Assembly (NCBI GenBank): GCA_947627275.1
Contig: CANQVK010000021.1
Span: 1 to 46,691, forward strand
DNA: 46,691 nucleotides
Direction of reading: 5' to 3'
Source: an uncultured Ruminococcus sp.
Lineage (GTDB): Bacteria > Bacillota > Clostridia > Oscillospirales > Ruminococcaceae
Shown in pieces: positions 22,301 through 30,507 of the stretch. The notes below the pieces were generated by a model that was not told the DNA's origin, searched no databases, and saw only the letters and a program-made list of their open reading frames with translations. Each line of letters starts with the position of its first letter. The stretch's first letter is position 1. Both the position numbers and the translations under genes were made by a program.

Positions 22301-22336
22301 AAGCAGCGCCGCACAAAATCCTGTGCGGCGCTGTCT
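22301..22336 (-). terminator. Terminator-like hairpin after the XRE gene
   Basis: CAGCGCCGCAC / GTGCGGCGCTG, a perfect 11-bp GC-rich stem followed by CTTTGGGTT on the minus strand. The T run is poor, so ending may be partial. A second AT-rich inverted repeat (22340-22380, 15 of 17 pairs) lies between it and the XRE stop. Confidence 0.5.
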
Positions 22337-22402
22337 TAAATTATAGTGAACGTCAAGATAAATTTGACGTTTGCTATAATATTCGCTTTTAACATTGATT
22401 AC

Positions 22403-22618
22403 TTAACTATCCTCATCATCGGTAAATTCCAGAATGTCTCCGGGCTGACAGGCAAGAGCCTTGCAAATAGCGTTCAAAGTGGAAAAACGGATCGCGCTTA
22501 CCTTTCCTGTTTTAAGCTTTGAAAGATTGACGTTGCTAACTCCGACTCGCTCGCTAAGTTCATTAAGGCTGATTTTTCTATCCGCCATTACCCTGTCGAG
22601 TCTCAGTATTATTGCCAT
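22403..22618 (-). CDS. Small XRE/Cro-type HTH regulator (YozG type)
   Basis: 71 residues from the ATG at 22618, which has AAGGAGGG just upstream. The whole protein is one helix-turn-helix: MADRKISLNELSERVGVSNV, LSKLKTGKVSAIRFSTLNAI, then CKALACQPGDILEF, ending in an acidic tail. This is the short Cro-like regulator that commonly follows a DUF2975 membrane protein, as it does here (10 bp apart, same strand). It probably regulates its own two-gene operon; targets elsewhere are unknown. Confidence 0.85.
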   Translation of the reverse strand: MAIILRLDRVMADRKISLNELSERVGVSNVNLSKLKTGKVSAIRFSTLNAICKALACQPGDILEFTDDEDS

Positions 22619-22628
22619 TTCGCCCTCC

Positions 22629-23294
22629 TTACAGCGTTTCATCAGATTCCTGCTGAAGCTGAGCGCCGTAGCTGAAAATAAATGAGAAAATAATAATTAC
22701 AATAATAACAAATATTGTAGTCAATCCTATTGAACCGTTCCATAAAGTCTGAACAATACCAACAGGAATAAGCGAGAACGCAAAATGCTTCATAGCTTTC
22801 AATACGTTTGACTCAAAAGGCGAATTGCATATTTCAAGAGCCTTGGCAAGCTTTCCGCCGAAAATCACGACTATAAGCATCAATGCGCACATAACTGCCC
22901 CCGCTGCCAAAGTTCCAGCTGTCCCGAAAATTATTGAACGGCTGTTGTCAATATTAAGTGCGCCGTCAATATCGTATATCACCTCATTGTCTGTTTTATT
23001 ACTCTCGACTATCCATTTGACCCCAGTACCCCAAGCGTCAAAGTCTATATTACTTTCATCAAGGTCAATCAGATCGTCGCTGAAAATTGAAGGGATACGG
23101 CTGCTGTCAACATGGATCTGCGCCGAAATCGTACCGTCCGCCGTTATAACGTCGCTTTTGGGTATCGTTAAAAATGCAATCGCTCCAATAATACAGCAGA
23201 CAATTCCTATAATAAAAGCTACCCTTGCAAAAATCAGCAGGATCCGGCAAACCTTGCCAAGCGTGTTTATCTTTTTGATGTTTTCGTTTTTCAT
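22629..23294 (-). CDS. DUF2975 membrane protein
   Basis: 221 residues from the ATG at 23294, with GGAGG eight bases before it. Four membrane segments are visible: about 18-45, 120-148, 170-190 and 192-212. An extracytoplasmic loop between the first two is rich in Asp and Ser. DUF2975 proteins are paired with a small XRE regulator throughout the Firmicutes, and the gene order here is that pair. The biochemical role is unknown; sensing of a membrane condition and passing it to the regulator is a guess. Confidence 0.82.
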   Translation of the reverse strand: MKNENIKKINTLGKVCRILLIFARVAFIIGIVCCIIGAIAFLTIPKSDVITADGTISAQIHVDSSRIPSIFSDDLIDLDESNIDFDAWGTGVKWIVESNKTDNEVIYDIDGALNIDNSRSIIFGTAGTLAAGAVMCALMLIVVIFGGKLAKALEICNSPFESNVLKAMKHFAFSLIPVGIVQTLWNGSIGLTTIFVIIVIIIFSFIFSYGAQLQQESDETL

Positions 23295-23348
23295 TTTGAT
23301 TTCCTCCAAGTGAATTTTTATTTTGGGGCTCTCCCCTTTCGTGATTAT

Positions 23349-23377
23349 ATAATACCATGTTTTTTTGCGTTTGTCAA
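23349..23377 (-). promoter_or_regulatory. Promoter of the DUF2975-XRE operon
   Basis: On the minus strand: TTGACA (23377-23372), 17 bp, TATTAT (23354-23349). A GGGG-AGAG-CCCC mini-hairpin lies in the leader. Confidence 0.75.
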
Positions 23378-23610
23378 TATAAATTTTACGATTAACATTA
23401 AATATTATATGTTTGCATAATAAAAAAGAATTTCAGCTATTCACATTTGTATAAAACTAACGATAACTTTTTATCGTTTATCATTAAAAAGAATGCTTTT
23501 ATTAAACCGAATTATCATAAAGTCTCCTTTTAAAAAATAAAACGAAAAAACATCTCCTGCTGCCGCAATTATAGAACTCAGAAAATTTTTTATTTTTTTC
23601 AAAAAAAGGC

Positions 23611-23639
23611 TTGACAAACGTTTTGATTTGTGATATAAT
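23611..23639 (+). promoter_or_regulatory. Promoter of tRNA-Leu
   Basis: TTGACA, 17 bp, TATAAT, about 28 bp before the tRNA. The AT-rich stretch from 23378 to here shows nothing else. Confidence 0.88.
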
Positions 23640-23666
23640 ATTAAAGCAGTCGGAAAACGGCTCAAT

Positions 23667-23751
23667 GCGAGTGTGCTGGAATAGGCAGACAGGCACGTTT
23701 GAGGGGCGTGTGTCGACAGACGTATGGGTTCAAGTCCCATTACTCGCACCA
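23667..23751 (+). tRNA. tRNA-Leu (anticodon GAG)
   Basis: 85 bases from GCGAGTGTGCTGGAATAGGC to TACTCGCACCA, with encoded CCA. The acceptor stem pairs GCGAGTG with TACTCGC. The anticodon stem CACGT / GCGTG encloses TTGAGGG, giving GAG (Leu). The long variable arm TGTCGACAGACG and the T-arm GGTTCAAGTCC are those of a class II tRNA. Confidence 0.93.
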
Positions 23752-23786
23752 AGGCTTTCTATCATAAGATAGGAAGCCTTTTTTAT
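23751..23786 (+). terminator. Terminator of tRNA-Leu
   Basis: AAGGCTTTCTATC / GATAGGAAGCCTTTTTT with a four-base loop, starting at the tRNA end. Confidence 0.9.
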
Positions 23787-23801
23787 ACTTTCAAAAATAA
23801 T

Positions 23802-23866
23802 GGGATTCCAAAGATATACTGCTCCTTTGGAATCCCAATGTTAGTTTGCTTAAGTTGTTGACAGTG
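23802..23866. repeat. Palindrome-packed repeat, CACTGTC-type end, copy B (truncated)
   Basis: GGGATTCCAAAG / CTTTGGAATCCC forms a perfect 12-bp stem, followed by GTTAGTTTGCTTAAGTTG and TTGACAGTG. Read on the other strand, these match the left end of copy C (29345 onward) over more than 35 bp. Only one end is left. Confidence 0.65.
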
Positions 23867-23868
23867 CT

Positions 23869-23934
23869 TAACTTTCTGCTAAAGCAGGGGTAACGTGGCG
23901 ATAAGCCAGCGTCCCCCTGCATAACAGTAAAGTT
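23869..23934 (-). terminator. Nested hairpin at the end of spoIVA
   Basis: TAACTTT / AAAGTTA outside, GCAGGGG / CCCCTGC next, and TGGC / GCCA inside, overlapping the spoIVA stop codon. It probably ends or caps the spoIVA transcript. It continues directly into copy B and may be part of that repeat. Confidence 0.5.
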
Positions 23935-25408
23935 ACAATATAAAGCAGATAAGTCCGCTGCATCCGTCATTGATAATACGTTCGAGCGTCTCCTGAAGCT
24001 TCATTCGCGCGTCCACGGGCATTTTATAAAGCTTGCTGTGCAGTCCCTCGTTTACCAGCTCGTGAAGCGACTTTCCGAAAATATTACTCTCCCATATTTT
24101 TGTTGGATCATCGTCGAAGCCGTCAAGGAGATACATTATAAGCTCCTCTGACTGCTTTTCCGTGCCGACTATAGGCGCAACTGCCGTATTGATATTCGCC
24201 CTCATCATATGTATAGACGGGGCAGAGGCTTTCAGCTTAACGCCGTACTTTCCTCCCTGCTTGATTATCTTTGGTTCTTCAAGAGTAAGTTCCTCAAGCT
24301 CGGGCATTACGATACCGTAACCCGTAGCTTCGACCTCCTCCAAAGCAGGAGCGATGCGGCTGTACTTTTTCTTGATGTCGTTAAGCTCCATAAGCAGTGG
24401 CATCAGGTCGCTTTCGCTTTCTATTTCAATGCCTGTGGTTTCGCCTAAGATCTTATAGAAAAGGCTGTTGTCAAGCTCTGCGGAGATAGTCACCGTACCC
24501 TTGCCAAGATCCATTGCGGTAGTTACCGCGCTTATAATGTGCGGACACTGTTCCATTGCTTCGGCGGCGTACTGTGCCTCACGAACAAGACGAATATCCT
24601 TTGCCGCTTCACGGATACAACCCAGTATTTCCGATTTCAGCCAATGTCCCTTTTCCAAGGTGTTTATCCACCTTGCCATGCGGATATTGATCTCACGTAC
24701 AGGGAACGAATACAGTATCTCGCGTATTATCTCCCTGATGTCCGTTTCGTCAAGGCTGAGACAGTTCACAGGAATTACCGTAGTATCGTATTTTTCCGAA
24801 AGCCGCGCAGCCAAAGCCTTGGCTTCGGGTGCAGTGGGGTTGACAGTATTCAGCACTACAACAAACGGCTTTCCCAGATCGCGCAGCTCGCTGATAACAC
24901 GTTCCTCACATTCCTCGTATTCGGCTCTCGGAATATCAGAGATCGTGCCGTCGGTAGTCACTACAAGTCCTATTGTAGAGTGGTCTGTAATAACTTTCTG
25001 AGTTCCTATTTCGGCAGCCATGTTGAACGGTATTTCCTCGTCAAACCATGAAGTCATCACCATACGGGGCTGCTCGTTTTCAATATAACCGATAGAGCTG
25101 GGAACGATATAGCCTACGCAGTCGATAAGACGGACATTAAACGCCGCGCCGTCACCGAGATTGACCTCAACAGCTTCTTCGGGTATAAACTTCGGTTCGG
25201 TGGTCATGATAGTTTTTCCCGCAGCGGACTGGGGCAGTTCATCCAGAGCGCGTTCACGCATAAATTCGCTTTTTATATTCGGGATAACGAGAGATTCCAT
25301 AAATCGCTTGATAAATGTGGACTTTCCTGTACGGACAGGGCCGACCACTCCAATGTATATATCGCCGCCTGTGCGCTCGGCAATGCTTGAATAAATATCT
25401 TTTGCCAT
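23933..25408 (-). CDS. spoIVA: Stage IV sporulation protein A
   Basis: 491 residues from the ATG at 25408 (GGGAG upstream), matching the 492 of Bacillus SpoIVA. It is the ATPase that polymerises on the forespore and forms the base of the spore coat. Seen: IAERTGGDIYIGVVGPVRTG at about 9-28 with the Walker A GPVRTGKST, DELPQSAAGKTIMTTEPKF at about 56-74, and a C-terminal GLICFIL membrane-anchoring end like the GLICIIL of Bacillus. It sits directly downstream of sipL, whose product binds SpoIVA in Clostridia. A palindromic element lies between the two. A sigma-E promoter is expected, but I could not identify one confidently. Confidence 0.96.
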   Translation of the reverse strand: MAKDIYSSIAERTGGDIYIGVVGPVRTGKSTFIKRFMESLVIPNIKSEFMRERALDELPQSAAGKTIMTTEPKFIPEEAVEVNLGDGAAFNVRLIDCVGYIVPSSIGYIENEQPRMVMTSWFDEEIPFNMAAEIGTQKVITDHSTIGLVVTTDGTISDIPRAEYEECEERVISELRDLGKPFVVVLNTVNPTAPEAKALAARLSEKYDTTVIPVNCLSLDETDIREIIREILYSFPVREINIRMARWINTLEKGHWLKSEILGCIREAAKDIRLVREAQYAAEAMEQCPHIISAVTTAMDLGKGTVTISAELDNSLFYKILGETTGIEIESESDLMPLLMELNDIKKKYSRIAPALEEVEATGYGIVMPELEELTLEEPKIIKQGGKYGVKLKASAPSIHMMRANINTAVAPIVGTEKQSEELIMYLLDGFDDDPTKIWESNIFGKSLHELVNEGLHSKLYKMPVDARMKLQETLERIINDGCSGLICFIL

Positions 25409-25489
25409 AATAGCTCCCTTCAATTTACAGGTTTTTATAATTTTGTCCCTGCTAAGGGAACTCTCTCACTCGATGAGCGTTCCCTTATT

Positions 25490-25577
25490 ATACCAATCCT
25501 CTTAAGGAAACCCCTAAATTCAGGTAGACAAAGTCTATCTGAATTTAGCCGCCACACGCGGCGCAGAGGATTAGTAT
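25490..25577. repeat. 88-bp three-way-junction palindromic element
   Basis: The outer arms ATACCAATCCTCT and AGAGGATTAGTAT pair with one mismatch. Inside lie two separate hairpins: CTAAATTCAGGTAGAC / GTCTATCTGAATTTAG (one mismatch) and GCCGC / GCGGC. The fold is a closed three-way junction. Another hairpin (AAGGGAAC / GTTCCCTT, 25454-25487) adjoins it. It lies between sipL and spoIVA and encodes nothing. Confidence 0.6.
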
Positions 25578-25624
25578 TAAGAACATGATTCGCCGTAACA
25601 TTAAATTAAAAACCGTGATTTATG

Positions 25625-27166
25625 TTACTCTTTTATAGGGATCAGCAACATTCTGCCGTTTGCAAGATTTTCGTCAGTCAGTTCGTTTTCCTCCATTATA
25701 GCGTCGGCTTCGGTGCTGAAACGCTTTGCTATGTTCCATATATCTTCGTTATCAGAGCCGAAATAAAGCTTAACCGCATAGTCGCCGTCACGCTGTTTTT
25801 TGACCGAATCGTCAACGATAAGACCCGTAAGCGCCTTGAAGCCGCTCGAACCCTCAGAGGTGATCTTTACCGGTATATCGGCTTTGACCATAAGCACGCC
25901 CTGATCCGATATGTTGTAGGATACCGCTATATCGCCTATAACCGCCGTTACCGCTGAATTTGATAAATCGTCTCCGATATTTACGGTTTCCTCAAAGGCT
26001 TCATCACGGTCAGGCATGGATATAGAACCCGAAGCGTCCTCCGCTGCCATGGAGTAGGTGAGCATTCCCGAGATTATAACCGATTTTCCGTCGCTTCCGA
26101 GACGCGTATTTATGTTTTTCGGACTGCACCACATAGCGAATATTTTCTTCGGAACCGCATCGCCCTCGGCAAGCTTTGCGCTGTGGCGGAAGCTTTCAGC
26201 ATATGCTGTGGGAGGCTGTTCGGCGTGTATCTCGGAAAATTCCGTTTCACACGGGAACACCGTTGAATAAGCGTCTGCAACAGTCATGATCTCCGATATT
26301 TTCACAGCACGGCAAATTATCCTCAGCTCGGGTTCGATTTTAAGAGAGCGGTTTTCGCCGTTTTTATCCGATACGGGCGTAACCGTACATGAGACGACTT
26401 CTGCTGCGACATTGCAGGAGAAAGTCTCGTCAATGCCGTCCATATCAATTATTTGGCTGAACGGAACGGTAAGCTCCAAAGGTTCAAGTCCGCTTTCGCA
26501 TGAATAGAGCAGCCTGATCGAAACGTTGCCCTTAGCAAGAAGCTTGCCCGAGATAATTTTTTTCTCGCAATCTCCCACCCTTGCATCGCATCGTATAATG
26601 CCAATAATGGCAGGCTGTGCGGCGGAAAGCTCGGTTTCCTCGGTAAGCTGGATAACCTTGTCTCCGTTCAGTTTTTTTGAAGCGTAACGCATAGGCATTT
26701 TTTTCAGCTGAATGTTAAGTCCGAAAGCGTCGCTGATGACCTCCTCGGAATTTTCACCTTTAACGCTTATTTTCACCGAGACAGCTCCCCTTACGTCAAG
26801 GCGGCGCTTGTTGACGGCGCGGAAATTCACATGGTCGGTTTTGGGAGACAGGGAGACCTCAGGCGAATTTGGAGCTTTGCCGAGATCGACCGTTTTTGTA
26901 TAAAGCTGCTTCTGAGTTATACATTGCAGAGCAGTACCGTCCTCGCCGCAGTAAATAAGACGTATCTCACAGCTAAGCTCGTAGGAAAGAGTACTGCCCA
27001 TAACGGAATAATCTGCGGCGGCAGGGATGATCTCGCAGCGCACAAGACGGAAAATATCAGGGCAGTAATCGGGAAGAATGTAATCCAGTTCAACGCCTTG
27101 TTCCTGTATTCCGCTGTAAACAAGTTCGCCTGCTGGAATGGTTTCTCTGTTGATCTTTAAATTCAT
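25625..27166 (-). CDS. sipL: SipL-like SpoIVA-interacting protein (DUF3794 and LysM)
   Basis: 513 residues from the ATG at 27166, with AGGAGG six bases upstream. The body consists of repeated DUF3794 (SPOCS) beta domains, with marks such as LDYILPDYCPDIFRLVRC (about 28-45) and a repeat of this logic from about 180 and 320. The C-terminus is a LysM domain (about 465-513: YFGSDNEDIWNIAKRFSTEA ... LLIPI). This is the layout of clostridial SipL, which recruits SpoIVA to the forespore through its LysM domain and replaces Bacillus SpoVID. Its position immediately before spoIVA supports the call. No membrane segment is present. Confidence 0.92.
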   Translation of the reverse strand: MNLKINRETIPAGELVYSGIQEQGVELDYILPDYCPDIFRLVRCEIIPAAADYSVMGSTLSYELSCEIRLIYCGEDGTALQCITQKQLYTKTVDLGKAPNSPEVSLSPKTDHVNFRAVNKRRLDVRGAVSVKISVKGENSEEVISDAFGLNIQLKKMPMRYASKKLNGDKVIQLTEETELSAAQPAIIGIIRCDARVGDCEKKIISGKLLAKGNVSIRLLYSCESGLEPLELTVPFSQIIDMDGIDETFSCNVAAEVVSCTVTPVSDKNGENRSLKIEPELRIICRAVKISEIMTVADAYSTVFPCETEFSEIHAEQPPTAYAESFRHSAKLAEGDAVPKKIFAMWCSPKNINTRLGSDGKSVIISGMLTYSMAAEDASGSISMPDRDEAFEETVNIGDDLSNSAVTAVIGDIAVSYNISDQGVLMVKADIPVKITSEGSSGFKALTGLIVDDSVKKQRDGDYAVKLYFGSDNEDIWNIAKRFSTEADAIMEENELTDENLANGRMLLIPIKE

Positions 27167-27247
27167 GACAGACCTCCTAAAAAAATCTTTATACATGTAT
27201 ATTCACAAGCATGTACTTTAAGAACTTCACAATTGATAAGTGACAAC

Positions 27248-27280
27248 AAAAAAGCTCCCGAATAAGATCAGGAGCTTTTT
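27248..27280 (-). terminator. Terminator of the Ser/Asn-rich small gene
   Basis: AAAAAGCTCC / GGAGCTTTTT with a 12-base loop and T/A runs, 15 bp past the stop. Confidence 0.85.
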
Positions 27281-27295
27281 ATGGGGCTATGACGA

Positions 27296-27460
27296 TCAGT
27301 AAGAATTTTTTGAGGAGCTTGTAGATGTGCTCTTCTCAGGCTTACCGCCGAAATCGGGCTGGCTGCTGGAGTTGCTGTAGCTGTTGTTCGACTTGCTGTC
27401 GGTACAGTTCTTGTTGGACTTGTTGCCGTAATTTGACTGTGATGAATTATTCTTGCTCAT
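27296..27460 (-). CDS. Ser/Asn-rich small protein
   Basis: 54 residues from the ATG at 27460. The ribosome site AAAGGTGAT is a near-perfect match to the anti-Shine-Dalgarno sequence, which supports translation. Nearly half the residues are Ser or Asn. The protein is hydrophilic, has a single Cys, and has no predicted helix or membrane segment (begins MSKNNSSQSNYGNKSNKN). I recognise no family. Its place beside sipL and spoIVA and its own strong terminator raise the possibility of a small spore-associated protein, but nothing in the sequence proves it. Confidence 0.6.
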   Translation of the reverse strand: MSKNNSSQSNYGNKSNKNCTDSKSNNSYSNSSSQPDFGGKPEKSTSTSSSKNSY

Positions 27461-27543
27461 AATATCACCTTTCTCCGCTCTATTGCGGAATAAGCTTGGG
27501 ACTGAACGTCCCTGCGATATTATTATGAGCATAATTTCTGATT

Positions 27544-28662
27544 TTATTCAATAACGGTAAGATTTTCCAAATCTATCGTCATCTCATGAACGAAAAGCGG
27601 TTCGCCGTCATCGCCTTGTGAATTGGCATCATAATACTTTATATTTATAGTATCGGCAGTCGGCGGCTGACATAATGAAGCAATAGTACCGTCCTCACGT
27701 TCCAAAGGTCCGTAAATACCTATCCATTCAAGCTCCTTGCCGTTTCCGTCAGTCCATACGCCGTAAACCTTGGAATTCGGATTTTCCTGTTGATAGGGAT
27801 TATAATGGTCTTCCAACTCAGAAAAATCCCACGTCTGCACCTGCATAGCCGAAGGAGTTATGTCAAAAATCGTTACTGAATAGCCTGCGCTGTCGGTGAA
27901 CGTATGGTCGATATTGCGTATAAGGCTCTCATCGGGAGCGATATTCAGCGAGAAATTGAATTCGTCCTCAATAACAGGCGAATCCTCCGATACAATGCCG
28001 TAATAATTCGATGAGGGGCGGAACGAATGTATTTTAAATTCAACGTCCTTCGCCTCATTTATCCTGTCCGCAGAATTAAAAGTATACCGAAGCTGTCCGC
28101 TGAAGCTGTTTTCCGTACCCTCGTCAAGATAGAGCTTTGACTGCATGTCGATTATTTCGTCCATTGAGGATTTGGCATAGGTCTTGCCGTCCATTTTTAA
28201 AACGGGGTCAAAGTTTATATACTGCCAACCCTCGGTATTGCCATTGTTAAGGCTGCCCGTCAGACCGAGTATCAGCGTATTCCTGTCGCAGTATACGCTT
28301 TCTACGGTTATCGAGATATTATCTCCATCCAACGGAATGGGAGATGTAAAACTCTGCGCGGCAGCGCCTATTTTCTCAAAGTCGTGATTCTCCCATTTAT
28401 CCTTTTGGAACTCGTTCCCCTCGGAGTCAACATAGCTGCTTTCGAGATTATCGCTCAGCTTGTCAAAAGCTCCCATGCGTTCCGCCGCAAATACCGCCGT
28501 ACCGCCGCAGGCAGCTACTGCCGCAGCGACTATCAGGGCAAATCCTCTTTTGTTTAATTTTATGTGTTTTTTACGTCTCTTATTCATGTTCAGAACCTCG
28601 TTTCTGCACCGTTCGCTTGGTACAATGCGATCGGTGACCTTATTGTAATCGTTTAAATTCAT
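27544..28662 (-). CDS. DUF4179-type anti-sigma factor
   Basis: 372 residues. A short cytoplasmic N-terminus (1-38, rich in Lys and Arg) probably binds the sigma factor. One membrane segment follows at about 40-60 (FALIVAAAVAACGGTAVFA), then a long extracytoplasmic beta-rich domain with NTLILGLTGSL and similar strands, as in DUF4179 proteins. Its ATG overlaps the sigma-factor stop (ATGA), so the two are made together. Such membrane proteins hold an ECF sigma factor until an envelope signal arrives. The signal is unknown. Confidence 0.8.
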   Translation of the reverse strand: MNLNDYNKVTDRIVPSERCRNEVLNMNKRRKKHIKLNKRGFALIVAAAVAACGGTAVFAAERMGAFDKLSDNLESSYVDSEGNEFQKDKWENHDFEKIGAAAQSFTSPIPLDGDNISITVESVYCDRNTLILGLTGSLNNGNTEGWQYINFDPVLKMDGKTYAKSSMDEIIDMQSKLYLDEGTENSFSGQLRYTFNSADRINEAKDVEFKIHSFRPSSNYYGIVSEDSPVIEDEFNFSLNIAPDESLIRNIDHTFTDSAGYSVTIFDITPSAMQVQTWDFSELEDHYNPYQQENPNSKVYGVWTDGNGKELEWIGIYGPLEREDGTIASLCQPPTADTINIKYYDANSQGDDGEPLFVHEMTIDLENLTVIE

Positions 28663-29141
28663 AAGCTCACATCCTCTCCGAGAGATTTTTTCAGCAGTTT
28701 TCTTGCGCGGTAAAGCCTTGTCTGCACGGCGGTTTCGGATCTACCGATAATTTTCGCCGTTTCTGCCACCGAATATCCCTCATAGTAATAAAGATGTATA
28801 ACAAGCCGATATTTAGGCGCAAGCTCCATGACGGCATGATATACGGCGCTTTCTTCCGGCGAATCGTAAGTAAGGTTCGCTTCTTCGAGTGAAACAGAGT
28901 AGTAAAAATATTTATAAGTCAGCGATTTGAACAGATCGCGGCACTTGTTGGCGGCTACTGTCATAAGCCACGCCTTTTCGGACTTTTCATCGGGAAAGCT
29001 GACGCTCGATGTAAAGCGTTTGAAAAATGTCTCCTGAGTTATATCCTCGGCGTCGGCGGTATTTTTGCAGTAACTGAACGCAAGCCGATAAACGGAACTG
29101 CTGTATCTGTCGTAAAGCTCCGCCATTTCGCTGTCGCTCAT
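28659..29141 (-). CDS. ECF-type RNA polymerase sigma factor
   Basis: 160 residues from the ATG at 29141, with AAGGAGGAG upstream; a longer frame to 29261 has no ribosome site. Region 2 is at about 8-75 (YDRYSSSVYRLAFSYCKNTA, DAEDITQETFFKRF) and region 4 at about 105-152 (LAPKYRLVIHLYYYEGYSVA, ETAKIIGRSETAVQTRLYRA). Regions 1 and 3 are missing, as in ECF sigmas. The anti-sigma gene overlaps its 3' end by four bases. ECF operons usually drive their own expression. The 118 bp upstream hold a perfect GAACCGGTTC palindrome and TATAT-like stretches, but no certain promoter. Confidence 0.88.
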   Translation of the reverse strand: MSDSEMAELYDRYSSSVYRLAFSYCKNTADAEDITQETFFKRFTSSVSFPDEKSEKAWLMTVAANKCRDLFKSLTYKYFYYSVSLEEANLTYDSPEESAVYHAVMELAPKYRLVIHLYYYEGYSVAETAKIIGRSETAVQTRLYRARKLLKKSLGEDVSL

Positions 29142-29259
29142 GGAACTCCTCCTTTCATTAGACCTACTCGGAAATTGCTTTTGAACCGGTTCTGTATATA
29201 AAACGAATGCCGAAACAGTTATATCACATTTTTTTGAAAAAATTTTGCTTTGAATAGAC

Positions 29260-29295
29260 AAAAGGGACGTTCGGTAAGCCGAAGTCCCCTTTTAT
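29260..29295. terminator. Terminator-like hairpin upstream of the sigma operon
   Basis: AAAAGGGACGTTCGG / CCGAAGTCCCCTTTT with a small bulge and a T run on both strands. It separates the sugar-kinase operon and repeat C from the sigma-factor gene. Confidence 0.65.
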
Positions 29296-29344
29296 GTTAA
29301 TAATATTATCCGAATAAGGCGGATACTATTTGCAGTCTTATATT

Positions 29345-29533
29345 CACTGTCAACAGCTTAAGCAAACTAACATCGGGATTCCAAAGGGACGGTGTCCCTT
29401 TGGCGGAGTCCAGAGGCAGCGCCTCTGGCAGGGTGTGGGACAGAGTCCCACAAAGCGTTTAAGCGTTCTCTCAGTGCGGACACGGCACGCCGTGTCCCTA
29501 CTAAAGTCCCCCTGCTTAAGTTGTAGACAGTGG
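29345..29533. repeat. Palindrome-packed repeat, CACTGTC-type ends, copy C
   Basis: CACTGTCAACAGCTTAAGC at the left and the inverse of CCACTGTCTACAACTTAAGC at the right. Between them lie four perfect hairpins: CCAAAGGGAC/GTCCCTTTGG, CCAGAGGC/GCCTCTGG, TGGGAC/GTCCCA and GGACACGGC/GCCGTGTCC. It fills the space between glucokinase and the sigma operon; no gene is present. Confidence 0.75.
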
Positions 29534-29540
29534 TCTTATA

Positions 29541-30494
29541 TTAGTTAGCCTTACCGAGGAATGCCGCACCGATAATTCCTGCATCATTGCCGAGCTTTGC
29601 TATAACGATCTCGGTATTTTTCTCGGAATTGCGAGTGTAAACCTCTTCCTTTACAATAGCCTTCATGGGGAGAAGCAGAGGATCGCCCTCATTGCATACG
29701 CCTCCGCCAATGCAGAGAACGTCAGGCTGGAAAATGTTAATTGTGTTTGTAATTCCGGCAGCAAGATACTTTATGTACTTGTCAACGACCGCCTTAGCGT
29801 ATTCGTCGCCCTCTCTCATTGAATCAAAAGACGTGCGCGCAGTCACCTTGCCCTTTTCTTCAGCCATTTTAGCCATAATGCAGTCGGGATGCTCGGCAAT
29901 AGCCTCCCTGGTCATTCGGATAAGTCCCGTAGCTGAGGAATAAGCTTCAAAACAGCCTTTTCTTCCGCACGAACACTGCGCTCCGTCAACCTCTATAACG
30001 GTATGACCTATCTCAGCGCCTGCAAAATTAGAGCCCGAGTAAATTTTTCCATCCACGATGATTCCGCCGCCTACGCCTGTTCCAAGCGTAATGCAAACGG
30101 CATTCTTAGCGCCCTTTGCCGCACCTGCAACATATTCTCCGTATGCTGCGGCGTTGGCGTCGTTCTCGATAAATACAGGCTTGTCGATATTCTCCTGAAT
30201 ATACTTCACCATGGGAGTATTCCTGAATCCTAAATTATTTGAATACTCGATAATACCTGTTTTGCTGTTAGCAATACCGGGCGTTCCTATTCCGATCCAT
30301 TCGATCTGGTCGATCGTCAGCCCCGCATTCTCCACAGCCTGCAAAGCCATTTTCGCCATATCGTCGGCGATCTCCTTTTCAGGACGGGGACAATTTGTTT
30401 TTGTAGTCGCCTTGGCAATTATTTTGTATTCCTCATCAACTACTCCGGCAACTATGTTAGTTCCGCCTAAATCAATTCCCACATAATATTTCAT
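29541..30494 (-). CDS. glk: ROK-family glucokinase
   Basis: 317 residues. ATP-binding DLGGTN at 8-13 (phosphate 1 motif), catalytic Asp in FIENDANAAAYGEY (about 108-121), GTGVGGGIIVDGKIYSG (about 139-155), and the ROK zinc motif GHTVIEVDGAQCSCGRKGCF (about 168-187: His, then CxCGxxGC). It phosphorylates glucose in the cytoplasm. The gene follows the mannose-6-phosphate isomerase by 13 bp with an AAGGAGG ribosome site, so they share a transcript. Together they feed glucose and mannose from plant or mucus glycans into glycolysis. Confidence 0.92.
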   Translation of the reverse strand: MKYYVGIDLGGTNIVAGVVDEEYKIIAKATTKTNCPRPEKEIADDMAKMALQAVENAGLTIDQIEWIGIGTPGIANSKTGIIEYSNNLGFRNTPMVKYIQENIDKPVFIENDANAAAYGEYVAGAAKGAKNAVCITLGTGVGGGIIVDGKIYSGSNFAGAEIGHTVIEVDGAQCSCGRKGCFEAYSSATGLIRMTREAIAEHPDCIMAKMAEEKGKVTARTSFDSMREGDEYAKAVVDKYIKYLAAGITNTINIFQPDVLCIGGGVCNEGDPLLLPMKAIVKEEVYTRNSEKNTEIVIAKLGNDAGIIGAAFLGKAN

Positions 30495-30507
30495 TTTTAA
30501 ATCCTCC

